In this document: positions 19,012-27,399 of the stretch, piece after piece
How the letters are laid out: each line of letters opens with the position of its first letter
Numbering within the stretch: the first letter of the stretch is position 1
Translations under genes and position numbers: made by a program
The notes under the pieces: model-generated
Told to the model about the DNA's origin: nothing
The model's database searches: none
What the model saw: only the letters and a program-made list of their open reading frames with translations
DNA from: an uncultured Pelagibacteraceae bacterium
Lineage (GTDB): Bacteria > Pseudomonadota > Alphaproteobacteria > Pelagibacterales > Pelagibacteraceae
Assembly: GCA_902583635.1 (NCBI GenBank)
Contig: CACHWJ010000002.1
Location: 37,237 to 101,236 of the forward strand
Direction of reading: 5' to 3'
Length of the DNA: 64,000 nucleotides

Positions 19012-20160
19012 ATGTTTTCTTTAGAATTGGTTTTAGTAATCATAATTTTAATATTATTATATTTTTTATTTAAAAAAAAAGTCAATCCCACCAATACAGC
19101 TACTATAGAAAACAAAATTGACAAAAAGGATTTAAGTAAAAGAGTTATTATTGAAGAATTAGAAGATCAATTTTTTGCATTGGATAAATATAATCAAATC
19201 AAATATTTAAATAAAAGTGCAAAAAGTAGATTTGGTGAAAATCTAATTGATAAAAATATATCTAGTGTAATAAGAGATACTAATCTTTTAGAGAAAATAG
19301 ATGAGGCTATAAAAGATCAATCTACAAAATATGCAGATGTTGAGATTAATCTTCCTTCTTACCAATTATATAAAATTTATATTATTCCAGGACCCACATA
19401 TTTATTTCCTGAAGAAAATTCAGTTGTATTATTTTTTAAAGATTTTACAGAAATTACAAAAGCTCAAAAATTTAAGACCGACTTTGTTGCAAATGTGAGT
19501 CATGAATTAAGAACTCCTTTAGTATCAATTAAAGGTTCTTTAGAAACTATATTAGGACCTGCTGCTGATGACTTTAAAGCTCAGAAAAAATTTATGAAAA
19601 TTATGAATGATCAGGTTTCAAGAATGGAAAACCTAATTAATGACTTATTGATTTTGAGTAGAATAGAATTGGAGGAACACATCAAGCCTGATAAAATTGT
19701 GAATTTAAATGATATTTTTACTAATATTAAAAGTAACTTTCAATTAGTTTTAGATAAAAAAAAAATTAACTTAAATATTGAACTTATGGATCCCACTTTA
19801 GTTTATGGTGATGAAGAAAAGCTTCTAACTGTATTTTCTAATTTAATTGATAATTCAATAAAGTATTCTAGTGATGGAAAAAATATTTATATTAAAAGTC
19901 AAAATAGTGAAGGAAAGTTAATTAACAAAAATATTTTAATTAGTATTAAAGATGAAGGTATTGGAATACCTCAAGAGTTACTTCCAAGAATAACTGAAAG
20001 ATTTTTTAGAGTTGATACAGAAAAAAGTAAAAAAGTTGGTGGAACAGGACTTGGTCTAGCAATTATGAAACATATTATATCTCAACATAGAGGAGATTAT
20101 GAGATTCTAAGTAAACCTAACGATGGTACCGAAATTAAAATTTATCTTCCAACAAAATAA
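19012..20160 (+). CDS. phoR: Phosphate-regulon sensor histidine kinase PhoR
   Basis: One N-terminal membrane segment (about residues 3-20), a PAS-like region, then the dimerisation helix with FVANVSHELRTPLVSIKGSL and an HATPase domain with NLIDNSIKYS, DEGIGIP and VGGTGLGLAIMKHI. I prefer the ATG at 19012 over an in-frame TTG at 18997; the difference is five residues. PhoR phosphorylates PhoB when phosphate is low and is held in check through PstSCAB-PhoU. It lies 36 bases after agt, likely in the same transcript, and far from phoB at the other end of the pst cluster. Confidence 0.92.
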   Translation: MFSLELVLVIIILILLYFLFKKKVNPTNTATIENKIDKKDLSKRVIIEELEDQFFALDKYNQIKYLNKSAKSRFGENLIDKNISSVIRDTNLLEKIDEAIKDQSTKYADVEINLPSYQLYKIYIIPGPTYLFPEENSVVLFFKDFTEITKAQKFKTDFVANVSHELRTPLVSIKGSLETILGPAADDFKAQKKFMKIMNDQVSRMENLINDLLILSRIELEEHIKPDKIVNLNDIFTNIKSNFQLVLDKKKINLNIELMDPTLVYGDEEKLLTVFSNLIDNSIKYSSDGKNIYIKSQNSEGKLINKNILISIKDEGIGIPQELLPRITERFFRVDTEKSKKVGGTGLGLAIMKHIISQHRGDYEILSKPNDGTEIKIYLPTK

Positions 20161-20204
20161 TTTTTTTTAAAAAACTATTTAAAATTAGCTTTTATTTAGG
20201 GAAA

Positions 20205-20222
20205 ATTTAACAAATTTTTTAT
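20205..20222 (+). promoter_or_regulatory. Weak Pho-box-like repeat upstream of the secreted unknown protein
   Basis: ATTTAAC (20205-20211), four bases, then TTTTTAT (20216-20222), with a possible -10 TATAAC at 20238-20243. The first unit and the AAAT spacer resemble the pstS site, but the second unit is mostly T and could be chance in AT-rich DNA. Confidence 0.25.
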
Positions 20223-20255
20223 TGATTCTCACTAACGTATAACTAGAATTTTATA

Positions 20256-20864
20256 ATGATTAAAATATTTCAATATTTTTTAATTTCATTTCTTTTTATT
20301 TATTCAACAATTACAAATAGTAATTCATTAGATATCTCCACAATTTTAAGAAATCAGCAACTAACAGTATTTGATATTGGGGTTTTTAGATTACAAGAGG
20401 ATTTAAAAAAAACTTATCCAGCTATAAAACAACATGCTGAAGTTGATAATGAAGAACTTTATTTAGATGTCGTGTCATCTTGGTGGAAAAATAGCGTGGA
20501 TATGCTTGTATCTATTCCAATGGAAGAAGGGCTAGTTAAATCAACTTACATGTCAGATTCTTTTAGATGTAGGAATATATTTAATTCTGTAAGGGACCAT
20601 CTTTTAAAAGATCAAAATTTGAGTAATTATAGGTATACTATGGCAACGAGTTACCTCACTTCTATATTCTCTACTCCATCTAATTGGCCAAAATGGAGAT
20701 ATGATCCAATGGTATTAGAGGAACTAGTAAATTTAGTTAGACTTGAAGTTACTTTATATCCAACTCCAGAACTTGCTTTTAGGGATAATTCTAGTCCAGT
20801 TTCTTGTAAAGGTGGCTTAGAAACTGAAACTAATGAGATAATTATCTCTATGAAATACAACTAA
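20256..20864 (+). CDS. Unknown secreted protein between phoR and pstS
   Basis: I do not recognise this 202-residue protein. It begins with a clear Sec signal peptide (residues 1-24, hydrophobic core FQYFLISFLFIY, then NSNSLD). The mature part is mixed helix-forming and contains exactly two cysteines (105 and 184) that could form a disulfide, plus conserved-looking aromatic clusters (SSWWKNSVD, NWPKWRYDP). There are no metal or catalytic motifs I can name. It has 95 bases upstream, enough for its own promoter, and lies just before the Pho box of pstS. I infer a periplasmic accessory protein of the phosphate regulon; the role is unknown. Confidence 0.75.
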   Translation: MIKIFQYFLISFLFIYSTITNSNSLDISTILRNQQLTVFDIGVFRLQEDLKKTYPAIKQHAEVDNEELYLDVVSSWWKNSVDMLVSIPMEEGLVKSTYMSDSFRCRNIFNSVRDHLLKDQNLSNYRYTMATSYLTSIFSTPSNWPKWRYDPMVLEELVNLVRLEVTLYPTPELAFRDNSSPVSCKGGLETETNEIIISMKYN

Positions 20865-20874
20865 AAAGTTACCT

Positions 20875-20903
20875 TTTTAACAAAAATGTAACAAATCTGT
20901 AAT
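20875..20903 (+). promoter_or_regulatory. Pho box (three half-sites) upstream of pstS
   Basis: TTTTAAC (20875-20881), ATGTAAC (20886-20892) and CTGTAAT (20897-20903), each separated by exactly four bases, giving the 11-bp period of PhoB sites. TTCAAT (20912-20917) is a candidate -10. It lies 62 bases before the pstS start. Confidence 0.75.
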
Positions 20904-20965
20904 ACTAAAGATTCAATCCATTTGTACGAGTCGAAAATATTTAATTAATGAAAGGATTAAAGATA

Positions 20966-21997
20966 ATGAAAAAACTAACTATAATTGTTGCATCTTTAGT
21001 TGCACTTACTATTGCAACTGTTGCACAAGCGAGAGATCAAATTAAAATAGTTGGTTCATCTACAGTATTCCCTTATGCAACTGTTGTTGCTGAAAGATTT
21101 GGTGGAACAGGATTTAAAACTCCTGTAATCGAGTCTACTGGTACTGGTGGTGGAGCTAAACTATTTTGTGCTGGTGTAGGTGAAAACCATCCAGATATAA
21201 CAAATGCATCAAGAGCAATGAAAGATAAAGAGAAAGCTCTATGTAAAAAAAATGGTGTTAATGAAATCGTTGAAATCGTAATCGGTAATGACGGTATAAC
21301 TTTAGCATACAGCTTAGATGCAAAACCAGTGAACTTTACTAAAGAGCAACTTTGGAAAGCATTGGCGAAACACTCTGTTGTTGACGGTAAATTAGTTGAT
21401 AACATTTATACTTCATGGGATCAAATAGATCCGAGTTTACCAAAACAAAAAATTTCAGTTATGATTCCTCCAGGAACTTCTGGAACAAGAGATGCTTGGA
21501 ATTCTTTGGTAATGAAAAAAGGTATGCCAAAAGAAGCTAAAGCGCTTTATAAAAAAGGTTTTGAAGCTGGAAACAAAAAATATAAAAAACCACAAAAACT
21601 TTACAGAGAAGATGGTGCTGCAATTGAGGTAGGTGAAAATGATAGTTTAATTATTCAAAAACTTACTCAAGATAAAGAAATGTTTGGTTTCTTTGGTTTC
21701 AGTTACTTCTTAGCTGCTAAAGATAAACTTCAAGCTGCAAGTATTGAGGGTGGTCAACCATCTTTAGAATCTATTCAAGATTACAGCTATGCAGTTGCAA
21801 GACCATTATTTTTCTACGTTAAAAAGGCTCACGTTGGTGTGATCCCTGGTTTACATGAATTTGTAAAAGAGTTCACTACAACTAAAGCGATAGGTAAAAA
21901 TGGTTATTTAGCTGACATTGGTTTAGTACCGTTAGATAAAAAGTTGTACAGAACAACTAGAGATAACGCTAAAAACCTAATTGCAATGGCTGACTAA
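20966..21997 (+). CDS. pstS: Phosphate ABC transporter, periplasmic phosphate-binding protein
   Basis: High-affinity phosphate-binding protein. The signal peptide is MKKLTIIVASLVALTIATVA with cleavage near AQA-RDQ. Phosphate-binding segments are IVGSSTVFPYA, ESTGTGGGAKLFC, SRAMKDKE and PPGTSGTRDAWN. I chose the ATG at 20966 because AAAGGA lies nine bases upstream and the signal peptide then begins canonically; an ATG six codons earlier is in frame. A Pho box precedes it and an intrinsic terminator follows, so PstS is probably made in excess over the permease. It is often the most abundant SAR11 protein in low-phosphate water. Confidence 0.95.
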   Translation: MKKLTIIVASLVALTIATVAQARDQIKIVGSSTVFPYATVVAERFGGTGFKTPVIESTGTGGGAKLFCAGVGENHPDITNASRAMKDKEKALCKKNGVNEIVEIVIGNDGITLAYSLDAKPVNFTKEQLWKALAKHSVVDGKLVDNIYTSWDQIDPSLPKQKISVMIPPGTSGTRDAWNSLVMKKGMPKEAKALYKKGFEAGNKKYKKPQKLYREDGAAIEVGENDSLIIQKLTQDKEMFGFFGFSYFLAAKDKLQAASIEGGQPSLESIQDYSYAVARPLFFYVKKAHVGVIPGLHEFVKEFTTTKAIGKNGYLADIGLVPLDKKLYRTTRDNAKNLIAMAD

Positions 21998-22024
21998 TAA
22001 GTTTGGTTAACAAATAAAAAATAA

Positions 22025-22049
22025 GGGGTCTTTTTAGACCCCTTTTTTT
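22025..22049 (+). terminator. Intrinsic terminator after pstS
   Basis: GGGGTC, loop TTTTTA, GACCCC, then seven T. It sits between pstS and pstC and parallels the aapJ/aapQ arrangement. Confidence 0.9.
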
Positions 22050-22083
22050 ATAGATAAGTGTAATGTCGTGATGAGGAGATTCT

Positions 22084-23469
22084 TTGAATTTAATATTATT
22101 TTTATTTATCGTTTTGTTAGGTTTCACAAGTTATTACTTTGGAAGAAAAAAAGCTTACACAATACAATCTACAAATAAAAGACTAACAGCGCTCCCACAA
22201 TTCTATGGATACTATCTAGCTATATGGTGCGCTATTCCAGCATTTATTATTTATTCCTTATGGGCAATTTTCGAACCAACCATCGTAAAATTACTAATTT
22301 TAAGTGATTATGCAAATCAAGGTTATCTAGATGATGAACTAAATCTAATTTATGAAAAAACGAAAGCACTTTCCCGTGGCCAATTTACAGGAGAGGTTAC
22401 ATCTCTTATACAAACTTCTTCAGAAAAATATTTAAATCTTCGTTCAATAGCTCAAAGCTCAAAAGTTGTTATAGTTTTATGTATTATTATTGCCTCTGTA
22501 GCTTATGCGTACAAAAGAATCTCATCGAATAATCGAACGAGAGAACCAGTAGAAAAGTTTTTTAATGCTGTTTTATTTACTGCTTCTTTAGCTGCAATTT
22601 TAACTACTGTTGGAATTGTCTTTTCATTAATATTTCAAACAATAGATTTTTTTAAAGTAATCCCTTTGTTTGATTTTGTTTTTGGAACTCATTGGTATCC
22701 AGCAAAAGCTTTTGTAAGAGACTCATCAGAAGCATTGGATCCAACAATGTATTCAGATACTTTTGGCGCAGTTCCAATTTTTGCAGGTACTTTTTTTATA
22801 GCTTTCATTGCTATGTGTGTAGCTATACCGATTGGTCTTATGAGTGGAATATATTTGGCTGAATATGCATCATATAAAGTAAGACAGTATGCTAAACCGT
22901 TAATAGAAATTTTAGCTGGAATACCAACAGTGGTTTATGGTTTTTTTGCAGCTTTAACTGTTGGACCATTTTTAAAAGATATAGGAACTGCAATGGGGCT
23001 AGAAGTATCTGCTGAGAGTGCTCTTGCTGCTGGTGGAGTGATGGGGATTATGATTATTCCATTTATATCAAGTCTTAGTGACGATGTTATTACAAGTGTT
23101 CCTCAAAGTCTCAGAGATGGAAGTTATGCCATGGGTGCAACTAAATCAGAGACAATTAAAAAAGTTATTTTTCCTGCAGCCTTACCTGGAATTGTTGGAT
23201 CAATATTATTAGGTGTTTCAAGAGCAATAGGTGAAACAATGATTGTAGTGATGGCATCTGGATTAGCTGCGAACTTAACTTTAAATCCACTAGAGTCTAC
23301 TTCAACAATTACTGCACAAATTGTTGTCATTTTAATTGGTGACCAAGCATTCGGAGATCCAAAAACACAAGCTGCATTTGCTTTAGGAATGTCATTATTT
23401 ATAGTGACTTTGTGTTTAAACATTGTTGCTTTAAGAGTAGTTAAAAAATATAGAGAAAAATATGAATAA
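22084..23469 (+). CDS. pstC: Phosphate ABC transporter permease PstC
   Basis: Inner-membrane permease of the Pst system. The start is TTG, supported by GAGGAG six bases upstream. An extended N-terminal half holds two or three helices and a periplasmic stretch, as in alphaproteobacterial PstC (461 residues against about 320 in E. coli). The permease core carries IPIGLMSGIYLAEYAS, EILAGIPTVVYGFFAALT and the EAA-type loop VPQSLRDGSYAMGATKSETI. It overlaps pstA by eight bases. Confidence 0.92.
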   Translation: MNLILFLFIVLLGFTSYYFGRKKAYTIQSTNKRLTALPQFYGYYLAIWCAIPAFIIYSLWAIFEPTIVKLLILSDYANQGYLDDELNLIYEKTKALSRGQFTGEVTSLIQTSSEKYLNLRSIAQSSKVVIVLCIIIASVAYAYKRISSNNRTREPVEKFFNAVLFTASLAAILTTVGIVFSLIFQTIDFFKVIPLFDFVFGTHWYPAKAFVRDSSEALDPTMYSDTFGAVPIFAGTFFIAFIAMCVAIPIGLMSGIYLAEYASYKVRQYAKPLIEILAGIPTVVYGFFAALTVGPFLKDIGTAMGLEVSAESALAAGGVMGIMIIPFISSLSDDVITSVPQSLRDGSYAMGATKSETIKKVIFPAALPGIVGSILLGVSRAIGETMIVVMASGLAANLTLNPLESTSTITAQIVVILIGDQAFGDPKTQAAFALGMSLFIVTLCLNIVALRVVKKYREKYE

Positions 23470-24730
23470 AAATAAAGAAAAACTGTTAGCAAAAAGATAT
23501 TCCTCAGAAAAAAGATTTCAGTTTTTAGGTAAAAGTGCAATTTTTATGGCACTTTTGTTTTTGGCAATTTTTATATTTAAAATTTTTTCAACTGGTTATA
23601 CCGCTTTTCAAAAAACTTGGTTGATAGTACCTGTCAATTTTGATGCTGAAACTATGTATTTAGATGCTAATCCGTCCAAAGAAGATTTGGAAGAAGCTGA
23701 TTATTTTGAAATATCACTCCAGTCAATGTTTAACTTAGATAAAAATGCAAATGAGAAACAACAAAATGAATTAAAAAAAATGGTTTCTTATTTCTTTGAA
23801 AGAGAAATTAAACAAGAGTTGATTAATGATCCAAGTTTACTGGGAAAAACAAAAGATGTTTATATCACTGCATCAGATGATTTGGACCAGGTATTTAAAG
23901 GAAATTATCCAAGAGACCTACCTGAAAACCAAAGAAGAGTTACCGATTATCAATTAAAAATTTTTGATCAACTTGTAGAACAAGGAAAAGTAGAGAGTAA
24001 ATTTAATTTAAGTTTTTTTACTTATCCAGACTCTCGTGAAGCTGAGTTAGCTGGTATTGCAAGTTCATTTATGGGTTCTATATTTTCAATTTTAGTTTGT
24101 TTAGCTATTGCTTTTCCTGTGGCTGTTTTAGCAGCAATATACTTAGAAGAATTTGCCCCCAAAAATAGATTTACAGATTTTATCGAGGTAAATATTAATA
24201 ATTTAGCAGCAGTACCATCTATTGTATTTGGTCTTTTAGGTTTGGGAATTTTATTAGCAGTGTTTCAATTACCAAGGTCAACACCTTTAGTTGGAGGAAT
24301 AACTTTATCTTTGATGACTTTGCCAACGATTATTATTGCTTGTAGAGCGTCTTTAAAAGCAGTGCCACCAAGCATAAGAGAAGCAGCTTTAGCAATGGGG
24401 GCTAGCCGAATGCAAACTACAATGCATCATACTGTACCTTTGTCGATGCCAGGTACGCTGTCAGGAACTATTATTGGATTAGCTCAAGCATTGGGTGAAA
24501 CAGCGCCATTGATTTTAATTGGTATGGTAGCTTTTGTAAACACTATCCCTGGCTCACCAATGGACCCTGCTGCAAGTCTGCCTGTTCAAATTTATATTTG
24601 GGCTGAAAGTGCTGAGAGGGGATTTGTTGAAAAAGTTTCAGCTTGTATAATGGTTTTACTTGGTTTTTTAATAGTTATGAATTTGTTCGCACAAATAATA
24701 AGACATAAATTTGAGAAAAAATGGAGTTAA
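23462..24730 (+). CDS. pstA: Phosphate ABC transporter permease PstA
   Basis: Second Pst permease (422 residues). One N-terminal helix is followed by a long soluble periplasmic insertion (about residues 45-185), then the core: [35 protein letters not shown] block, and the EAA loop [20 protein letters not shown]. The long N-terminal insertion is typical of the alphaproteobacterial PstA form. It overlaps pstC at its start; pstB begins one base after its stop. Confidence 0.92.
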   Translation: MNKNKEKLLAKRYSSEKRFQFLGKSAIFMALLFLAIFIFKIFSTGYTAFQKTWLIVPVNFDAETMYLDANPSKEDLEEADYFEISLQSMFNLDKNANEKQQNELKKMVSYFFEREIKQELINDPSLLGKTKDVYITASDDLDQVFKGNYPRDLPENQRRVTDYQLKIFDQLVEQGKVESKFNLSFFTYPDSREAELAGIASSFMGSIFSILVCLAIAFPVAVLAAIYLEEFAPKNRFTDFIEVNINNLAAVPSIVFGLLGLGILLAVFQLPRSTPLVGGITLSLMTLPTIIIACRASLKAVPPSIREAALAMGASRMQTTMHHTVPLSMPGTLSGTIIGLAQALGETAPLILIGMVAFVNTIPGSPMDPAASLPVQIYIWAESAERGFVEKVSACIMVLLGFLIVMNLFAQIIRHKFEKKWS

Positions 24731-24731
24731 T

Positions 24732-25487
24732 ATGATTAAGATAAGTGCAAAAAATGTTGATGTTTTTTATGGAAAAAAGCAAGCCTTGTTTAATATAAAT
24801 TTAGACATTGAGGAAAATCAGGTAACAGCCTTAATTGGACCATCGGGATGTGGTAAATCTACTTTTTTAAGATGCTTGAATAGAATGAATGATGTAATTG
24901 ACATATGCAAAGTTCAAGGAGAGATAGTTATAAACGATTTTAATATTAACGATAAAGGGTGTGACGTAGTAAGATTGCGAGAAAAAATTGGAATGGTTTT
25001 TCAAAAACCAAATCCATTTCCAAAAACATTATACGAAAATATTTCTTATGGTCCTACAATCCATGGGATGGCCCAATCAAAACAAGAAATGGATGAAATA
25101 GTTGAGACAAGTTTGAAAAAAGCTGCGCTCTGGGAAGAAGTAAAAGATAGACTTCATGAACCTGGAACAGGTTTGTCAGGTGGTCAACAACAACGGTTAT
25201 GTATAGCAAGAGCTATTTCGGTACAACCGGAAGTAATCTTAATGGACGAGCCTTGTTCAGCATTAGACCCAATTGCAACAGCCCAAATTGAGGAGTTAAT
25301 TGATGAATTAAAGAAAGAACATACAATAATTATAGTTACTCACTCTATGGCTCAAGCAGCAAGGGTCTCACAAAGAACAGGTTTTTTTCATTTAGGGGAA
25401 TTGATAGAACATGGATCAACTGATAAAATATTTAAGAATCCAGATAATACAAAAACGCAAGATTATATAACAGGAAGGTTTGGCTAA
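24732..25487 (+). CDS. pstB: Phosphate ABC transporter ATPase PstB
   Basis: ABC ATPase (251 residues from the chosen ATG). Walker [10 protein letters not shown], followed by the PstB-specific [12 protein letters not shown]-loop [17 protein letters not shown]; signature [15 protein letters not shown]; Walker [14 protein letters not shown]; switch [15 protein letters not shown] prefer ATG 24732, with TGGAG upstream, over an in-frame TTG at 24711 inside pstA. The phoU ATG overlaps the last base. Confidence 0.96.
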   Translation: MIKISAKNVDVFYGKKQALFNINLDIEENQVTALIGPSGCGKSTFLRCLNRMNDVIDICKVQGEIVINDFNINDKGCDVVRLREKIGMVFQKPNPFPKTLYENISYGPTIHGMAQSKQEMDEIVETSLKKAALWEEVKDRLHEPGTGLSGGQQQRLCIARAISVQPEVILMDEPCSALDPIATAQIEELIDELKKEHTIIIVTHSMAQAARVSQRTGFFHLGELIEHGSTDKIFKNPDNTKTQDYITGRFG

Positions 25488-26194
25488 TGTCGGAAGCACC
25501 ACACACCGTTAAATCATACGAGGAAGAGCTTAAAAATTTAAATAGCAATATTATTAAGATGGGTGGCTTTTGTGAAGAAGCTTTAGGTAAAGCTATTCAA
25601 GCTATAACAACGAGAAATAGTGATCATGCTGAAAGCGTTATTAAAGACGATGAAAAAATTGATAAATTTGAAACTTTAATAGAACAGCAAGTTGTAAACC
25701 TAATTGCTTTAAGACAACCTATGGCTATAGATTTGAGAGAAACAGTTACAGCACTAAAAATATCCTCTGATTTAGAAAGAATTGGTGATTTAGCCAAAAA
25801 TATTTCGAAAAGAACTCTATTATTAAATGAATATTTACCAAAAAATCTAGTTGATGCTTTAGTGAGAGTTTCCTCAAATGTTCAAAAACAATTAAAATCT
25901 ATTTTAGATGCTTATTTAGATAGATCTTCATCTATGGCTATGAATGTTTGGGAAAGTGATGAGAAAATAGATGATTTAACTAATCTTTGTATGCAAGAAG
26001 TAATTAAATATCTTAAAGAAAACGAAAAAAATTTGGATGATGGTACTCACTTATTGTTTGTTACTAAAAACATAGAGAGAATTGGCGATCATACAACAAA
26101 CGTAGCAGAACAAGTATATTATTTAGTTACGGGTGAATATTTAGAAGGTGATAGACCTAAAGGAACAGAACCAATAGTAACTGGAGAAAAATAA
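25487..26194 (+). CDS. phoU: Phosphate signalling protein PhoU
   Basis: All-helical protein of two PhoU repeats (235 residues): the first repeat with KIDKFETLIEQQVVNLIALR and LRETVTALKISSDLERIGDLAKNI, the second with ERIGDHTTNVAEQVYYLVTGE. The two E/D-RIGD-x3-N metal-binding blocks are intact. PhoU links PstB transport activity to PhoR so that the regulon is off when phosphate is plentiful. It is coupled to pstB by a one-base overlap and followed two bases later by phoB. Confidence 0.95.
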   Translation: MSEAPHTVKSYEEELKNLNSNIIKMGGFCEEALGKAIQAITTRNSDHAESVIKDDEKIDKFETLIEQQVVNLIALRQPMAIDLRETVTALKISSDLERIGDLAKNISKRTLLLNEYLPKNLVDALVRVSSNVQKQLKSILDAYLDRSSSMAMNVWESDEKIDDLTNLCMQEVIKYLKENEKNLDDGTHLLFVTKNIERIGDHTTNVAEQVYYLVTGEYLEGDRPKGTEPIVTGEK

Positions 26195-26196
26195 TA

Positions 26197-26880
26197 ATGT
26201 CAGCACATGTTTTTATTGCTGAAGATGAAACACCAATAGTAACTTTATTAAAATACAATTTAGAAAAAGAAGGACATAAGGTTAGTTTTTCTGAAAATGG
26301 TGAGGAAGCACTTAAATTAATTAAAGATAAGCAACCTGATTTAATACTTTTGGATTGGATGCTGCCTGATCTTTCTGGAGTGGATCTTTGTAAAAATTTA
26401 AAAAAGGATAAAAAATTTAGTGATATACCAATAATAATGCTAACTGCTAAAGGTGAGGAAGCAGATAAAATTAAAGCATTTGACACAGGTGCAGACGATT
26501 ATGTGACAAAACCGTTTAGTCAAAAAGAACTTAATGCTAGAATAAAATCTCTCCTAAGAAGGTCTAAACCTCAATCTTCAGTAGACGTTGTGGAATTTAC
26601 TGATTTAAAAATAGATAGAGTAACAAAACGAGTCTATAGAAATAATATAGAAATATCCTTAGGACCAACTGAATTTAAATTATTAGATTTTTTTATTAAA
26701 AACCCCAAAAGAGTTTATTCACGAGAACAACTTTTAAATAATGTTTGGGGTGAAAATATCTATGTAGAGTCTCGAACAGTTGATGTTCATATAAGAAGAT
26801 TGAGACAGGCTATAAATATAGAAAAAACTAAACCATTAATAAGAACTGTTAGATCGGCAGGTTATTCTTTAGAGTCTTGA
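26197..26880 (+). CDS. phoB: Phosphate-regulon response regulator PhoB
   Basis: OmpR-class regulator (227 residues). The receiver has acidic residues AEDE, phosphoacceptor Asp in LILLDWMLPDLSG, and ADDYVTKPFS. The winged-helix DNA-binding domain (about 135-227) has LGPTEFKLLDFFIKNP and RTVDVHIRRLRQAINIEK as in PhoB. It is the presumed reader of the Pho-box repeats noted in this window. It is the last gene of the pstCAB-phoU-phoB unit; its 3' end overlaps the opposite-strand sixA by 19 bases. Confidence 0.94.
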   Translation: MSAHVFIAEDETPIVTLLKYNLEKEGHKVSFSENGEEALKLIKDKQPDLILLDWMLPDLSGVDLCKNLKKDKKFSDIPIIMLTAKGEEADKIKAFDTGADDYVTKPFSQKELNARIKSLLRRSKPQSSVDVVEFTDLKIDRVTKRVYRNNIEISLGPTEFKLLDFFIKNPKRVYSREQLLNNVWGENIYVESRTVDVHIRRLRQAINIEKTKPLIRTVRSAGYSLES

Positions 26881-27386
26881 AGATCTTTTGGTCTGATAAA
26901 CTCTTTAATTAATCCATTATTTTTTATTTCTTTCCATTCAATTAAATCAAAATTAATTTTGGCAAAGGCAGAGGTTGGAAATTTATAATTTAGTAATTTA
27001 AAATGATTATTATTTTGGTTCTTTGTTAAGGATTTTACTAAATTTCTTACCGTAGGTTCATGGTTAATTAACAAAATAGATTTATATTTCTTTGGAATTG
27101 ATTTAATTAATTCAATAATTCTATCTTCAGTTGCTAAATAAAGTTTCTTCGATGAAAAAATTTTTCTTGGTTTAGTGATTTTTTTTAAAAGTATGTTTAA
27201 AGTTTTTTTTGTTCTTTTTGCACTAGAAACTAATACATAATCAAATTTATAATTTTTTTTAACAAAAAATTCACAAATCAATTTAGCATTGTTCTTACCT
27301 CTTTTACTTAACGGTCTATCAAAATCGTCTAGACTGGGATCACTCCAACTGGATTTTGAGTGACGCATGACATATAAATGTAACAT
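26862..27386 (-). CDS. sixA: SixA-type phosphohistidine phosphatase
   Basis: Histidine phosphatase superfamily, 174 residues, beginning MLHLYVMRHSKSSW with the RH catalytic motif, then DDFDRPLSKRGKNNA and INHEPTVRNLV carrying the second catalytic His. SixA proteins dephosphorylate phosphohistidines on histidine-containing phosphotransfer proteins in other bacteria. Here the gene sits wedged between phoB (3' ends overlap) and ppk (start codons 13 bases apart), so a phosphate-related role is a guess from context. In Alphaproteobacteria the substrate is not settled. Confidence 0.85.
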   Translation of the reverse strand: MLHLYVMRHSKSSWSDPSLDDFDRPLSKRGKNNAKLICEFFVKKNYKFDYVLVSSAKRTKKTLNILLKKITKPRKIFSSKKLYLATEDRIIELIKSIPKKYKSILLINHEPTVRNLVKSLTKNQNNNHFKLLNYKFPTSAFAKINFDLIEWKEIKNNGLIKEFIRPKDLQDSKE

Positions 27387-27399
27387 TATTTGTAATTAT

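Noticed and set aside
21073..21405. Minus-strand open frame of 110 codons inside pstS
   Set aside because: It is fully antisense to a strongly recognised gene, has low-complexity Ser/Pro composition and no ribosome site; a codon-bias shadow.
23124..23540. Minus-strand open frame of 138 codons across the pstC/pstA junction
   Set aside because: Antisense to conserved permease coding; no recognisable domain.
27367..27384. Pho-box-like ATGACAT-ATAA-ATGTAAC before ppk
   Set aside because: It lies only 16 bases before the ppk ATG and inside the first codons of sixA, so the geometry does not allow a normal PhoB-activated promoter for either gene.
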